A stretch of DNA of 8,712 bases from DATLFP01 sp035540955 (GTDB lineage: Bacteria > Actinomycetota > Acidimicrobiia > Acidimicrobiales > CADCSY01): NCBI GenBank assembly GCA_035540955.1, contig DATLFP010000224.1, forward strand, positions 1-8,712, in the 5' to 3' direction. The notes under the pieces are model-generated. The model searched no databases. It had not been told where the DNA came from and saw only the letters and a list, made by a program, of their open reading frames with translations. The position numbers and the translations under genes are program-made. Shown piece by piece: positions 1 to 6,402 of this stretch. Position 1 is the first letter of the stretch, and each line of letters begins with the position of its first letter.

Positions 1-936
<936 letters not shown>

Positions 937-944
937 GGGGGTGG

Positions 945-950
945 AGTGTA
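945..950 (-). promoter_or_regulatory. Possible -10 box for secA
   Basis: On the minus strand the hexamer TACACT fits the actinobacterial TAnnnT -10 pattern and ends 8 bp before the secA ATG. This would start transcription within a base or two of the start codon, which fits the absence of a Shine-Dalgarno sequence. No convincing -35 hexamer is seen about 17 bp further upstream, so this rests on position and the -10 match only. Confidence 0.3.
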
Positions 951-995
951 CGTAGGGCTGCCCCGCTCCCCGTCCGCTGTGGCGGAGGAGGGCGC

Positions 996-1706
996 CTACG
1001 CCTCCTTGCGGCGGTCGATGGTGTCGTCGAGGTCGAGGAGCTTCTCCCGCACGGCGTAGACGACCGCCTCCATCCGGGAGTGCAGGTGCAGCTTCTCGAG
1101 GATGTTGCGCACGTGGTTCTTGACCGTGTTCTCCGAGATGTACAGCTGGTCGGCGATCTCTCGGTTGGTCAGCCCCTGGGCCACGAGCTTGAGGACCTCG
1201 AGCTCGCGATCGGTGAGCTTGGGCGCCGGCACCTGCTGCTTCTCGTCGGCGCGCCGGGCGAGGGCGTTGAACTCCTGGATGAGCTTGCTCGCCATCGAGG
1301 GGGAGATGAGGGTCTGGCCCTGCATGACGGCCCGCACGGCGTCGGCGACCTCCTCGATGGAGATCTCCTTCAGCAGGTACCCGGTGGCCCCCGCCTTGAT
1401 CGCCTCGTAGAGGTCGTCTTCCTCGTCGGAGACGGTCAGCATCAGGATGCGCAATGTCGGCATCGACTCCGCCAGGCGGCGGGTGGCGTCGATGCCGCTC
1501 ACCCGGGGCATGCGCACGTCCATGAGCAGGACGTCGGGGGCCAGCTCCTCGGCCTTGGCCACGGCGTCCTCGCCGTCCTCGGCCTCACCCACGACCTCGA
1601 TGCCGTCCTCGAACTGCAGGACCTGGATCAGGCCCCGCCGGAACAGGGCGTGGTCGTCGACGATGAGGACGCGGATCGACTCGCCGGCGCTCACCTGTTC
1701 ACTCAT
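996..1706 (-). CDS. NarL/FixJ-family response regulator (copy 1, next to secA)
   Basis: A 236-residue two-component response regulator. The receiver domain occupies about residues 11-125, with the acidic pair D17-D18, phosphoacceptor D63 (in LLMDVRMP), T91 and K113 all present, so it should be phosphorylatable. A LuxR-type helix-turn-helix follows at about 164-220 (LTDRELEVLKLVAQGLTNRE, then SENTVKNHVRNILEKL). It therefore probably binds DNA as a dimer after phosphorylation. The ATG at 1706 is preferred because the receiver domain begins ten residues later; an in-frame start at 1811 would add 35 residues with no family resemblance. A weak GGGTGG stands about 10 bp upstream of the ATG. The gene lies 135 bp after the related regulator at 1842-2510 and 59 bp before secA. 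No sensor kinase is nearby, so its signal and targets are unknown. A short charged tail (DDTIDRRKEA) is absent from the other copy. Confidence 0.93.
   Translation of the reverse strand: MSEQVSAGESIRVLIVDDHALFRRGLIQVLQFEDGIEVVGEAEDGEDAVAKAEELAPDVLLMDVRMPRVSGIDATRRLAESMPTLRILMLTVSDEEDDLYEAIKAGATGYLLKEISIEEVADAVRAVMQGQTLISPSMASKLIQEFNALARRADEKQQVPAPKLTDRELEVLKLVAQGLTNREIADQLYISENTVKNHVRNILEKLHLHSRMEAVVYAVREKLLDLDDTIDRRKEA
1303..1442. repeat. 140-bp near-identical tract shared by the two regulator genes (partner 2122-2261)
   Basis: Aligned at a constant offset of 819 bp, positions 1303-1442 and 2122-2261 differ only at 1374/2193, 1416/2235 and 1419/2238, giving 137/140 identity, with an unbroken 71-bp match at 1303-1373. 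The tract encodes the second half of the receiver domain (residues 89-135 of copy 1: beta4, alpha4, beta5, alpha5). Outside it the two genes diverge much more, in the DNA-binding domain and especially in the first half of the receiver domain. Confidence 0.9.
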
Positions 1707-1841
1707 CGTGCGCAGCCACCCGTACCGCCCTCCCCGAGCCTCACTACCCCAGTCGCGCCCAAGCGCCCGTAACGGTAGGTCAGATCGGGCTAGCAAGGGC
1801 GGACTGGTCACCCACGGTGGCCATGGCCCGTCCGGAAGCGC

Positions 1842-2510
1842 TCACTCGAGCTCGAAGAGCTTCTCCCGCACGGCGAACAGCACCGCCTCCATCCGCGAGT
1901 GCAGGTGCAACTTCTCGAGGATGTTGCGCACGTGGTTCTTCACCGTGTTCTCGGCGATGAACAGCTGCTCGCCGATCTCGCGGTTGGTCAGGCCCTGCGC
2001 CACGAGGCGCAGGACGCCCAGCTCGCGCTCGGTCAGGCGGGGCGCGGGGAGCTGCTGGTTGTCGGTGGCCCGCCGGGCGAGGCTGGCGAACTCGCTGATG
2101 AGCTTGCTGGCCATCGAGGGCGAGATGAGGGTCTGGCCCTGCATGACGGCCCGCACGGCGTCGGCGACCTCCTCGATGGAGATCTCCTTCAGGAGGTACC
2201 CGGTGGCCCCCGCCTTGATCGCCTCGTAGAGGTCTTCCTCCTCGTCGGAGACGGTCAGCATGATGATCCGGCAGCTCGGCAGCGCCGCCGACACCGCCCT
2301 GGTGGCCTCGATCCCCCCCATCCGGGGCATGCGCACGTCCATGAGGATGACGTCGGGGGCCAGCTCCTCGGCCCGGGCCACCCCGGCGTCGCCGTCGTCG
2401 GCCTCCCCGACGACCTCGATGCCCTCCTCGGACTCGAGGACCAGGACCAGCCCCCGCCGGAACAGGGCGTGATCGTCGACCACGAGGACGCGGATCGGGT
2501 TCGCGCTCAC
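1842..2510 (-). CDS. NarL/FixJ-family response regulator (copy 2, next to hpf)
   Basis: A 222-residue response regulator with the same layout as its neighbour: receiver domain about residues 6-120 (D12-D13, phosphoacceptor D58, T86, K108) and a LuxR-type helix-turn-helix at about 159-215 (LTERELGVLRLVAQGLTNRE, then AENTVKNHVRNILEKL). I counted 172 identical positions in 217 aligned residues (about 79%) with the 996-1706 gene, so they are tandem paralogues. The start is GTG at 2510 (MSANPIRVLVVDD), five residues before the receiver domain begins. It lies 28 bp downstream of the hibernation factor gene and may be co-transcribed with it. The recognition helix is nearly the same as in copy 1 (NREIGEQLFIAENTVKNHV against NREIADQLYISENTVKNHV), so the two may recognise similar DNA sites. 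No kinase is nearby. Confidence 0.93.
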   Translation of the reverse strand: MSANPIRVLVVDDHALFRRGLVLVLESEEGIEVVGEADDGDAGVARAEELAPDVILMDVRMPRMGGIEATRAVSAALPSCRIIMLTVSDEEEDLYEAIKAGATGYLLKEISIEEVADAVRAVMQGQTLISPSMASKLISEFASLARRATDNQQLPAPRLTERELGVLRLVAQGLTNREIGEQLFIAENTVKNHVRNILEKLHLHSRMEAVLFAVREKLFELE

Positions 2511-2538
2511 GGCGCGGCTCGGCCCGCCGCCCCCAGCA

Positions 2539-2907
2539 CTAGCCCTCCTCGCCGTCGTCCTCGGGCGCGGCGGCCGGCGTGGCCCCGTTGCGGCGGGGGT
2601 GGCTGCGACCCACCAGCTTGGTCTTCAGCTTGTGGAGCTGGTGCTCGAGCTTGTGGGCGGCGGCGTCGACGGCGGCGTACGGGTCGGCGGCCGCGACCTT
2701 CGTCCGGAGGTGGTGTCCGTGACCTTCGAGGGTGACCTCGCAGACGTCCCGCTTGTCGGCGATCCTCGGGTTCTGCTCCTCGAAGAGGTGGACCTCGGCC
2801 CGGTCCATGCCCTCGAGGTACCGGCTCAGTCGGCTGATCCGTTCCTCGGCGGCCTGCCGGAGCGGGGCGGTGAGCTCGACGTGGCGGCTGCTGATGGTGA
2901 CGTCCAA
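2539..2907 (-). CDS. hpf: Short ribosome hibernation factor, S30AE/HPF-RaiA family
   Basis: S30AE proteins bind the 30S decoding channel of idle ribosomes in stationary phase and block tRNA and mRNA access. From the start proposed here the product is 122 residues. It opens MDVTISSRHVELTAPLRQ, continues through the S30AE beta-alpha fold (RAEVHLFEEQNPRIADKRDV, then HLRTKVAAADPYAAVDAAAH) and ends in a basic helix (KLEHQLHKLKTKLVGRSHPR) and an acidic tail (APEDDGEEG). I chose TTG at 2907 because GGAGG sits 5 bp before it and family members usually begin M-[DN]-[IV]. A GTG at 2946 would give 135 residues with an unmatched proline-rich extension. Most actinobacterial homologues are the long form with a C-terminal dimerisation domain; this one stops after the first domain. 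The stop is 28 bp before the regulator at 1842-2510. Its place between comF and secA matches a common bacterial arrangement. Confidence 0.9.
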   Translation of the reverse strand: MDVTISSRHVELTAPLRQAAEERISRLSRYLEGMDRAEVHLFEEQNPRIADKRDVCEVTLEGHGHHLRTKVAAADPYAAVDAAAHKLEHQLHKLKTKLVGRSHPRRNGATPAAAPEDDGEEG

Positions 2908-2912
2908 CGGAA

Positions 2913-2917
2913 CCTCC
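2913..2917 (-). promoter_or_regulatory. Shine-Dalgarno site fixing the hpf start at TTG
   Basis: GGAGG on the minus strand lies 5 bp upstream of an in-frame TTG at 2907. It is the best ribosome-binding match among the minus-strand starts examined here and argues for the TTG rather than the upstream GTG at 2946. Confidence 0.6.
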
Positions 2918-3146
2918 AGCTCGGGGCGTCCCGACGGGCCCGGCACTGGCGTCCCGGGCGGTCGGGGCTACCGGGATCGATGGGTGTTGCGCACGGCTGA
3001 CCTGGTCTTTTGCCCCACACTCGCCTGCGGAGGAGCTACCAGGCGACCGGGGTGGCGATGCCGGGATCGACATCCAACACGCCCGTTGCCGCCTGCTTCA
3101 CCCCTTCTCGCCCCGGCGCCGCTTCTCGGCACGATCGGAGCGGCAG

Positions 3147-3162
3147 GGCTTACCTCTAAGCC
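3147..3162 (-). terminator. Second stem-loop downstream of the FlgM-like gene
   Basis: A perfect 6-bp stem with a 4-base loop (GGCTTA-gagg-TAAGCC on the minus strand), 28 bp past the stop codon at 3191. It follows the stronger stem-loop at 3174-3190 and could be the second half of a tandem terminator. No T-run follows it; it could instead be a protein-binding inverted repeat. Confidence 0.3.
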
Positions 3163-3173
3163 GCACAATGCTC

Positions 3174-3190
3174 GGCGACCACCGGTCGCC
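3174..3190 (-). terminator. GC-rich stem-loop directly abutting the FlgM-like stop codon
   Basis: A perfect 7-bp inverted repeat with a 3-base loop (GGCGACC-ggt-GGTCGCC on the minus strand) begins at the base right after the TAA at 3191-3193. The position suggests it ends the comF/FlgM-like transcript and supports this stop as the true gene end. There is no T-tract, which is common for high-GC actinobacterial terminators but lowers certainty. Confidence 0.5.
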
Positions 3191-3475
3191 TTACGTGGGT
3201 CGTTTCGCCTGCGACTGGCATCGACTTGCAACCACAGACCCGTGCGCAACGGAGCCAGTGTAGGCCGGTGGGGCGGTGTGCTGCCCGGGCCCGCCGAGGA
3301 TGGCCCGGGCCACCTCGTCGGCGCTGGCGTGCTGGCCGCGGGCGAGCGCCGCTCGGACCTTCGCCACGACGTGAGGACGGACGACCATCGCCTCGCGCAG
3401 CCACGACCAGACCTCGAGGGACATGCCCGGGACCGGCGGCCGGTCGGCGGGCTTCAGGGGGGGACGGGCAGCCAT
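3191..3475 (-). CDS. Small FlgM-like (anti-sigma-28 type) protein
   Basis: A 94-residue product with a proline-rich start (MAARPPLKPADRPPVPGM), a segment MSLEVWSWLREAMVV, and then RPHVVAKVRAALARGQHASA followed by DEVARAILGG at about residues 33-62. That last part has the pattern of the FlgM C-terminal half: a helix of the type V..(L/V)R.A(I/L).(A/R)G, then a short turn and a second helix. FlgM binds and holds the flagellar sigma factor. No flagellar gene is in the window, so the true partner is unknown and it could be a FlgM-fold protein acting on something else. The tail after residue 62 is low-complexity. ATG at 3475 is preferred over TTG at 3490 because GGTGGTG stands upstream at Shine-Dalgarno distance. 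It begins 18 bp after the comF stop, so co-transcription with comF is likely. The family call is by eye and moderately sure; that the gene is real is more certain. Confidence 0.6.
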   Translation of the reverse strand: MAARPPLKPADRPPVPGMSLEVWSWLREAMVVRPHVVAKVRAALARGQHASADEVARAILGGPGQHTAPPAYTGSVAHGSVVASRCQSQAKRPT

Positions 3476-3493
3476 GCTCACACCACCCAATCG

Positions 3494-4108
3494 TCACGCC
3501 GCGTGGCCGCCTTGAGTGTCAGAGCGCACGCGGGGTGGTGGGGTGCGGGCGGCGGCGAGGACGTCGACGAGGGCGGCCCCGCCGGCCCGCAGTGCCCGGG
3601 CGGCGGCGGCGACGGTGGCGCCGCTCGTGACCACGTCGTCGACCACGAGCACGTGGGCCGGCACCGGGCCCGGCGCGTCGAAGCGGGGGCCCAGGCGCCG
3701 GCGCGCCAGCGGCTGGCCGGTCTGGGGCGGCCCGGCGGCCCGGACGAGGAGCGGCCGGCACGGGAGGCGGAGGTGCCGGCTCACGGCCGCCGCCAGCAGC
3801 TGCGCGTGATCGAAGCCTCGGGATCGGCGCCGGTCGGCGGTCGTGGGCGCCCAGGTCACGACCGCCGGTCGGCGGTCGACGCTCGCCGCCAGGGCAGCGG
3901 CGAGGCCCGGGAGGGCGCCGCGATGGTTGCGGTACTTCAGTCGGGCCACGAGCTCGCGCGCCGGACCCTCGTAGGCGAGCAGGGCCGCGCACCGATCGAC
4001 ACCGGGCGGCGGGGGGAGCGCGGGCGCCGGGCGCAGCCGGGCCGCGCACGCGGCGCACAGGGGGGCGCCGCGAGCGCCGCAGCCGGGGCAGGTGACCGGG
4101 ACCAGCAC
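3494..4108 (-). CDS. comF: ComF family protein (phosphoribosyltransferase-like)
   Basis: A 204-residue ComF/GntX-type protein. The N-terminus holds a zinc-finger-like pattern of four cysteines, C7-x2-C10 and C18-x2-C21, then the usual YEGPARELVARLKYRNHRG block (about 46-64), RGFDHA (97-102), the QTGQPLARRR segment (129-138), and the PRPP-binding loop VLVVDDVVTSGAT (153-165) ending the type I phosphoribosyltransferase fold. In naturally competent bacteria ComF is needed for DNA uptake or for handling incoming single strands; its enzymatic reaction is not established. No other competence gene is in the window, so a role in transformation here is inference. The GTG at 4108 is the only start that includes the cysteine knuckles at the usual distance. 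It is divergent from the small membrane protein at 4156 (47 bp gap). Confidence 0.92.
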   Translation of the reverse strand: MLVPVTCPGCGARGAPLCAACAARLRPAPALPPPPGVDRCAALLAYEGPARELVARLKYRNHRGALPGLAAALAASVDRRPAVVTWAPTTADRRRSRGFDHAQLLAAAVSRHLRLPCRPLLVRAAGPPQTGQPLARRRLGPRFDAPGPVPAHVLVVDDVVTSGATVAAAARALRAGGAALVDVLAAARTPPPRVRSDTQGGHAA

Positions 4109-4143
4109 GGCCTCGGGATACCGGCCGCCCGTGACGGGTCGGC

Positions 4144-4149
4144 TACCGT
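4144..4149 (+). promoter_or_regulatory. Likely -10 box giving a leaderless transcript
   Basis: TACCGT (TAnnnT) followed by exactly 6 bp and then the GTG start at 4156. There is no Shine-Dalgarno sequence, so transcription would begin at or next to the start codon. The same arrangement occurs at 5702-5714. No clear -35 is visible. Confidence 0.4.
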
Positions 4150-4155
4150 GCCGTC

Positions 4156-4350
4156 GTGGCTCAGCTGGCGCCGTACGAGGCCCCCGTCGACCCCGCCAAC
4201 CGCTCGCTCGGGTTCGTGCTGGTGGTCGTGCTCTCCGCGATCATCGCCATCGTGTGCATCGTGATGGCCTTCAGCACGGTGAACACCCCGCACAGCATCG
4301 ACGGCGACCGGAACATCTACTCGCAGTGGATCGAGGGTTCGGGCGAGTAA
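4156..4350 (+). CDS. Small single-span membrane protein of unknown function
   Basis: I do not recognise a family. The 64-residue product has a short N-terminal segment (MAQLAPYEAPVDPANRS), one strongly hydrophobic span at about residues 18-39 (VLVVVLSAIIAIVCIVMAF at its core), and a polar C-terminal tail ending NIYSQWIEGSGE. The charge pattern does not give a clear orientation. Almost every third codon position is G or C, as in the neighbouring true genes, and no competing frame looks better, so it is likely real in spite of its size. It starts with GTG and has no ribosome-binding site; a TACCGT box 6 bp before the start suggests a leaderless mRNA. It is divergent from comF and ends 3 bp from the stop of the convergent P450 gene. 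Confidence 0.7.
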   Translation: MAQLAPYEAPVDPANRSLGFVLVVVLSAIIAIVCIVMAFSTVNTPHSIDGDRNIYSQWIEGSGE

Positions 4351-4360
4351 CCCCTAGGGG
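4351..4360. repeat. CCCCTAGGGG palindrome at convergent gene ends
   Basis: A perfect 10-bp palindrome begins at the base after the small membrane protein's TAA and contains the P450 stop codon (CTA at 4354-4356, read as TAG). The two convergent genes have only 3 bp between their stops, so any termination signal must lie inside the genes. The palindrome may simply be chance. Confidence 0.5.
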
Positions 4361-5664
4361 ACGAGGCGGACCGGCAGCGTCTCGAGGCCCCGCAGGATGA
4401 AGTTGTCGCGGTAGACGGGCGGTTCTGCCTCGGGCCATGCCGGCTCGATGATCCGGTAGCGATCGAGGAGCCGGTCGAAGACGATGCTGCCCTCGGCCCG
4501 GGCCAGCGCCGCGCCCAGGCAGTAGTGGATGCCGGCGGAGAAGCTGAGCGGCGCCGGGCTGCCGGCGCCGGACCGGAAGCGGGCGATGTCGAACCGGTCG
4601 GGCTCGTCGTAGACCCGCGGGTCGCGGTTGGCGCCCGCCAGCAGGGTCAGCAGCTCGGTGTTCTTCGGGATGGCGATGCCGGCCACCTCGAGGCCGTCCT
4701 CGAGCGCGGCGCGGGCGGTGGCCTGCACCGGGCTGTCCCACCGGAGGATCTCGTCGACCGCCGGCTTGAGGAGGTCGCGGTCGGATCGGAGCAGGTCGAG
4801 CTGCTCGGGATGGAGCAGGAAGGCGCGCAGGCCGTTCCCGATCAGGTTGGTCGTGGTCTCGTAGCCGGCGATGTAGAGGAGGATCACCGTGGCGATGAGC
4901 TCGGGCAGGCTGAGGGTCTCGCCCGCCTCCTCGACGTGGATGAGCTGGGTGAGCAGGTCGTCGGCCGGCTGGTCGCGGCGGGCCGCGACCAGCTCGGTGA
5001 AGTAGCCGGCGACCGCCTGGTTGGCGTCGTAGATCGCCGAGAAGCGATCGAGGTCGGGCTCGAAGGTGGCGAGGCCCTGGATCGCCACCTTGATGTGCGG
5101 GAGCAGCTCGGCCTGCGCCGTCGCCGGCACCCCGAGCATCTCGCTGATGACGGTGATCGGGAGCCGCAGCGCGAGGGCCTGCATGATGTCGACCTCACCC
5201 TCGAGCGGATCGAGGAAGCCGTCGGTGAGCTCCTGGATGTGGGGCTCGAGGTCCTTCACCGTGCTGGGCGTGAACGCCTTGGCCACGAGGCCCCGGAGCC
5301 GGGTGTGGTCGGGCGGGTTGAGGCCGAGCATCGACTCGCCGAAGGCGCCGAGGTCGGGGAAGCGCTCGTGCCACTCGTCCTCGGTGAGCCCGAAGTACTC
5401 CCACCGTTCCCCGAGGCCCTCCTGGCGGCCGAAGCGGTTGTCCCGCAGCACCTGCTGGCAGAGCTCGTAGCGGGCGGTGGCGAACGGGGCGCCGTCGCCG
5501 AGCGAGCCGAGGTGGTGGACGGCCTTCGCCTCGCGCAGCCGGGCGTAGGCCGGGTACGGGTCGGCCTTGCCCTCGGGCGTGACGAAGATGGCGACGAGGC
5601 CGGCGTCGATCTCGGCGTCGGTCGGCGCGGTCGTCGGGTCGGTCGTGATCGTGCTCTCCCCCAT
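4354..5664 (-). CDS. Cytochrome P450, bacterial soluble type
   Basis: A 436-residue haem monooxygenase. Visible landmarks in order: the N-terminal DPYPAYARLREAKAVHHLG segment; the C-helix LNPPDHTRLRGLVAKAF, the histidine-arginine block that contacts the haem propionates; the I-helix oxygen-binding motif AGYETT at 266-271 (glutamate in place of the commoner aspartate); the ExxR pair E305-R308 in DEILRWDSP; and the haem loop FSAGIHYCLGAALAR with axial cysteine C382. Length and layout match soluble class I-type bacterial P450s, which take electrons from a ferredoxin and reductase. Neither partner is encoded here, and the substrate cannot be read from sequence. ATG at 5664 is chosen because the conserved N-terminal region starts soon after; upstream in-frame sequence belongs to the opposite gene. 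It is divergent from the YczE-like gene with a 49-bp shared promoter region. Confidence 0.95.
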   Translation of the reverse strand: MGESTITTDPTTAPTDAEIDAGLVAIFVTPEGKADPYPAYARLREAKAVHHLGSLGDGAPFATARYELCQQVLRDNRFGRQEGLGERWEYFGLTEDEWHERFPDLGAFGESMLGLNPPDHTRLRGLVAKAFTPSTVKDLEPHIQELTDGFLDPLEGEVDIMQALALRLPITVISEMLGVPATAQAELLPHIKVAIQGLATFEPDLDRFSAIYDANQAVAGYFTELVAARRDQPADDLLTQLIHVEEAGETLSLPELIATVILLYIAGYETTTNLIGNGLRAFLLHPEQLDLLRSDRDLLKPAVDEILRWDSPVQATARAALEDGLEVAGIAIPKNTELLTLLAGANRDPRVYDEPDRFDIARFRSGAGSPAPLSFSAGIHYCLGAALARAEGSIVFDRLLDRYRIIEPAWPEAEPPVYRDNFILRGLETLPVRLVP

Positions 5665-5672
5665 GGTTGTAA

Positions 5673-5701
5673 AGGATCTCTTGACAGCGGGCCGTTGTCG
5701 A
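5673..5701 (-). promoter_or_regulatory. Possible P450 promoter
   Basis: On the minus strand TCGACA (5701-5696; five of six matches to TTGACA) is followed by a 17-bp spacer and GATCCT (5678-5673), with 8 bp left to the P450 ATG. The -10 match is poor, so the call depends on the good -35 and ideal spacing. It overlaps the opposing promoter at 5681-5707. Confidence 0.35.
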
Positions 5702-5707
5702 TACCCT
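5681..5707 (+). promoter_or_regulatory. Likely promoter of the YczE-like gene (leaderless)
   Basis: A consensus -35 TTGACA at 5681-5686 and a TACCCT -10 at 5702-5707, spaced 15 bp (shorter than the usual 17). Six bp after the -10 comes the GTG start at 5714, matching the arrangement at 4144-4156 and implying a leaderless transcript. Confidence 0.5.
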
Positions 5708-5713
5708 CGAGCG

Positions 5714-6331
5714 GTGCCGTCGGTCACACGCCTGTGGCGCCTCCTCGTCGGGCTCGTGGCCTTCGGACTCGGGATCTCCCTGCTCGTGCACGCCGAGCTC
5801 GGGCTCGGGCCCTGGGACGTGCTGCACCAGGGCCTCGCCGATCGGACCGGCATCCCGATCGGCACGATGGGGATCCTCGTGGGGGCCGTCGTGCTCGTGG
5901 CCTTCTGGCCCCTGCGGGTCCGGGTCGGCATCGGGACCATCGCCAACACCGTGCTGATCGGCCTCGTGATCGACCTGACCCTGTGGCTGCTGCCGGACAG
6001 CGCGCCGCTGGCGGTGCGGGTCGCCGAGGTGCCCACCGGCATCGTCCTCGTGGCGCTGGGCTCGGGGTTCTACATCGGCGCCGGGCTGGGTCCCGGTCCG
6101 CGCGACGGGCTCATGACCGGTCTGGCCGACCGGGGGGTCGGCTCCATCCGGGTCGTGCGCACCGGCATCGAGGTCACCGTCCTCGCCCTCGGGTTCCTGC
6201 TGGGCGGCACCGTCGGGTGGGCGACCGCCCTCCAGGCCGTCACCATCGGCCCGCTCGTGCAGTGGTTCCTCGATCGCCTCTCGCTCGCCCCGCCCGGCGC
6301 CCGCGTCCCCCTCCTCGACCCCGCCCGCTGA
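5714..6331 (+). CDS. YczE/YitT-like polytopic membrane protein
   Basis: A 205-residue membrane protein with about five to six hydrophobic spans, roughly residues 8-27, 50-66, 73-93, 107-123, 152-168 and 170-186. It has an internal repeat: GLGPWDVLHQGLADRTGIP (30-48) near the first span is echoed by GLGPGPRDGLMTGLADRGVG (124-143) in the second half. This GLGPWD/GLGPxPRD pair is the mark of the YczE/YyaS family of integral membrane proteins, whose transport role is unproven; YczE in Bacillus affects surfactin production by an unknown route. The GTG at 5714 is preferred because it places the first span directly after a short basic N-terminus and lies 6 bp after a TACCCT -10 box; an upstream in-frame start at 5567 would overlap the P450 gene. 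A palindrome 13 bp after the stop could terminate its transcript. Confidence 0.85.
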   Translation: MPSVTRLWRLLVGLVAFGLGISLLVHAELGLGPWDVLHQGLADRTGIPIGTMGILVGAVVLVAFWPLRVRVGIGTIANTVLIGLVIDLTLWLLPDSAPLAVRVAEVPTGIVLVALGSGFYIGAGLGPGPRDGLMTGLADRGVGSIRVVRTGIEVTVLALGFLLGGTVGWATALQAVTIGPLVQWFLDRLSLAPPGARVPLLDPAR

Positions 6332-6344
6332 AGCGCGTCGAGTT

Positions 6345-6387
6345 CTGGGCGGGATCTGCCGGTCATGGACTGGCAGATCCCGCCCAG
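6345..6387. repeat. Long palindrome, copy 1
   Basis: Two 20-bp arms around a 3-base loop (ATG at 6365-6367) that pair at 19 positions, the exception being G6361 opposite T6371, a G-U wobble in RNA read from the plus strand. The arm core is TGGGCGGGATCTGCC. It lies 13 bp after the YczE-like stop and about 40 bp before the AbiEi-like start, so it could end the upstream transcript. Over 46 bp (6342-6387 against 7314-7359) it differs from copy 2 at one base only. Confidence 0.95.
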
Positions 6388-6391
6388 TTCG

Positions 6392-6402
6392 GTGACTGTC
6401 AC
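6392..6402. promoter_or_regulatory. Small inverted repeat upstream of the AbiEi-like gene
   Basis: GTGAC-T-GTCAC is a perfect 5-bp inverted repeat centred about 30 bp before the ATG at 6427, where a promoter is expected. AbiEi antitoxins repress their own promoter by binding inverted repeats, so this might be an operator, but it is short and could be chance. Confidence 0.25.

Larger units (their letters stand above)
2908..3190. other. 283-bp intergenic stretch upstream of hpf
   Basis: No open frame here resembles a gene on either strand. It holds two stem-loops at its right end (3174-3190 and 3147-3162), a loose inverted repeat CCTGGT/ACCAGG (3001-3006 and 3038-3043, 31-base loop), and a direct 10-mer CCGGGATCGA at 2972-2980 region and 3061-3070, 90 bp apart. 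The promoter of the hpf-regulator group should be here, but I see no convincing -35/-10 pair. The length is consistent with a sizeable 5' leader or a binding region for a regulator. Confidence 0.5.

Noticed and set aside
1707..1811. Extended N-terminus for the 996-1706 response regulator
   Set aside because: The 35 extra residues do not resemble response regulators, and the ATG at 1706 places the receiver domain at the normal distance.
1806..1822. Imperfect stem-loop between the two regulators as a terminator
   Set aside because: One of seven pairs is a mismatch in the minus-strand RNA and no T-run follows; too weak to call.
3000..3050. A riboswitch upstream of hpf, suggested by GGGGCAAAAGACC and nearby pairing
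   Set aside because: The pairings are short with a large loop and do not match the conserved cores of the c-di-GMP, c-di-AMP or ZTP classes that I compared by eye.
2732..4264. A 510-codon plus-strand open frame across hpf, the FlgM-like gene and comF
   Set aside because: It is antisense to three recognisable genes and crosses an intergenic region; its composition is arginine- and glycine-rich as expected for a shadow frame.
6341..6390. AGTTC at both edges of palindrome copy 1 as a target-site duplication
   Set aside because: Only five bases, partly within the palindrome arms, and copy 2 has no matching duplication (its ends are inverted, GTTC and GAAC).
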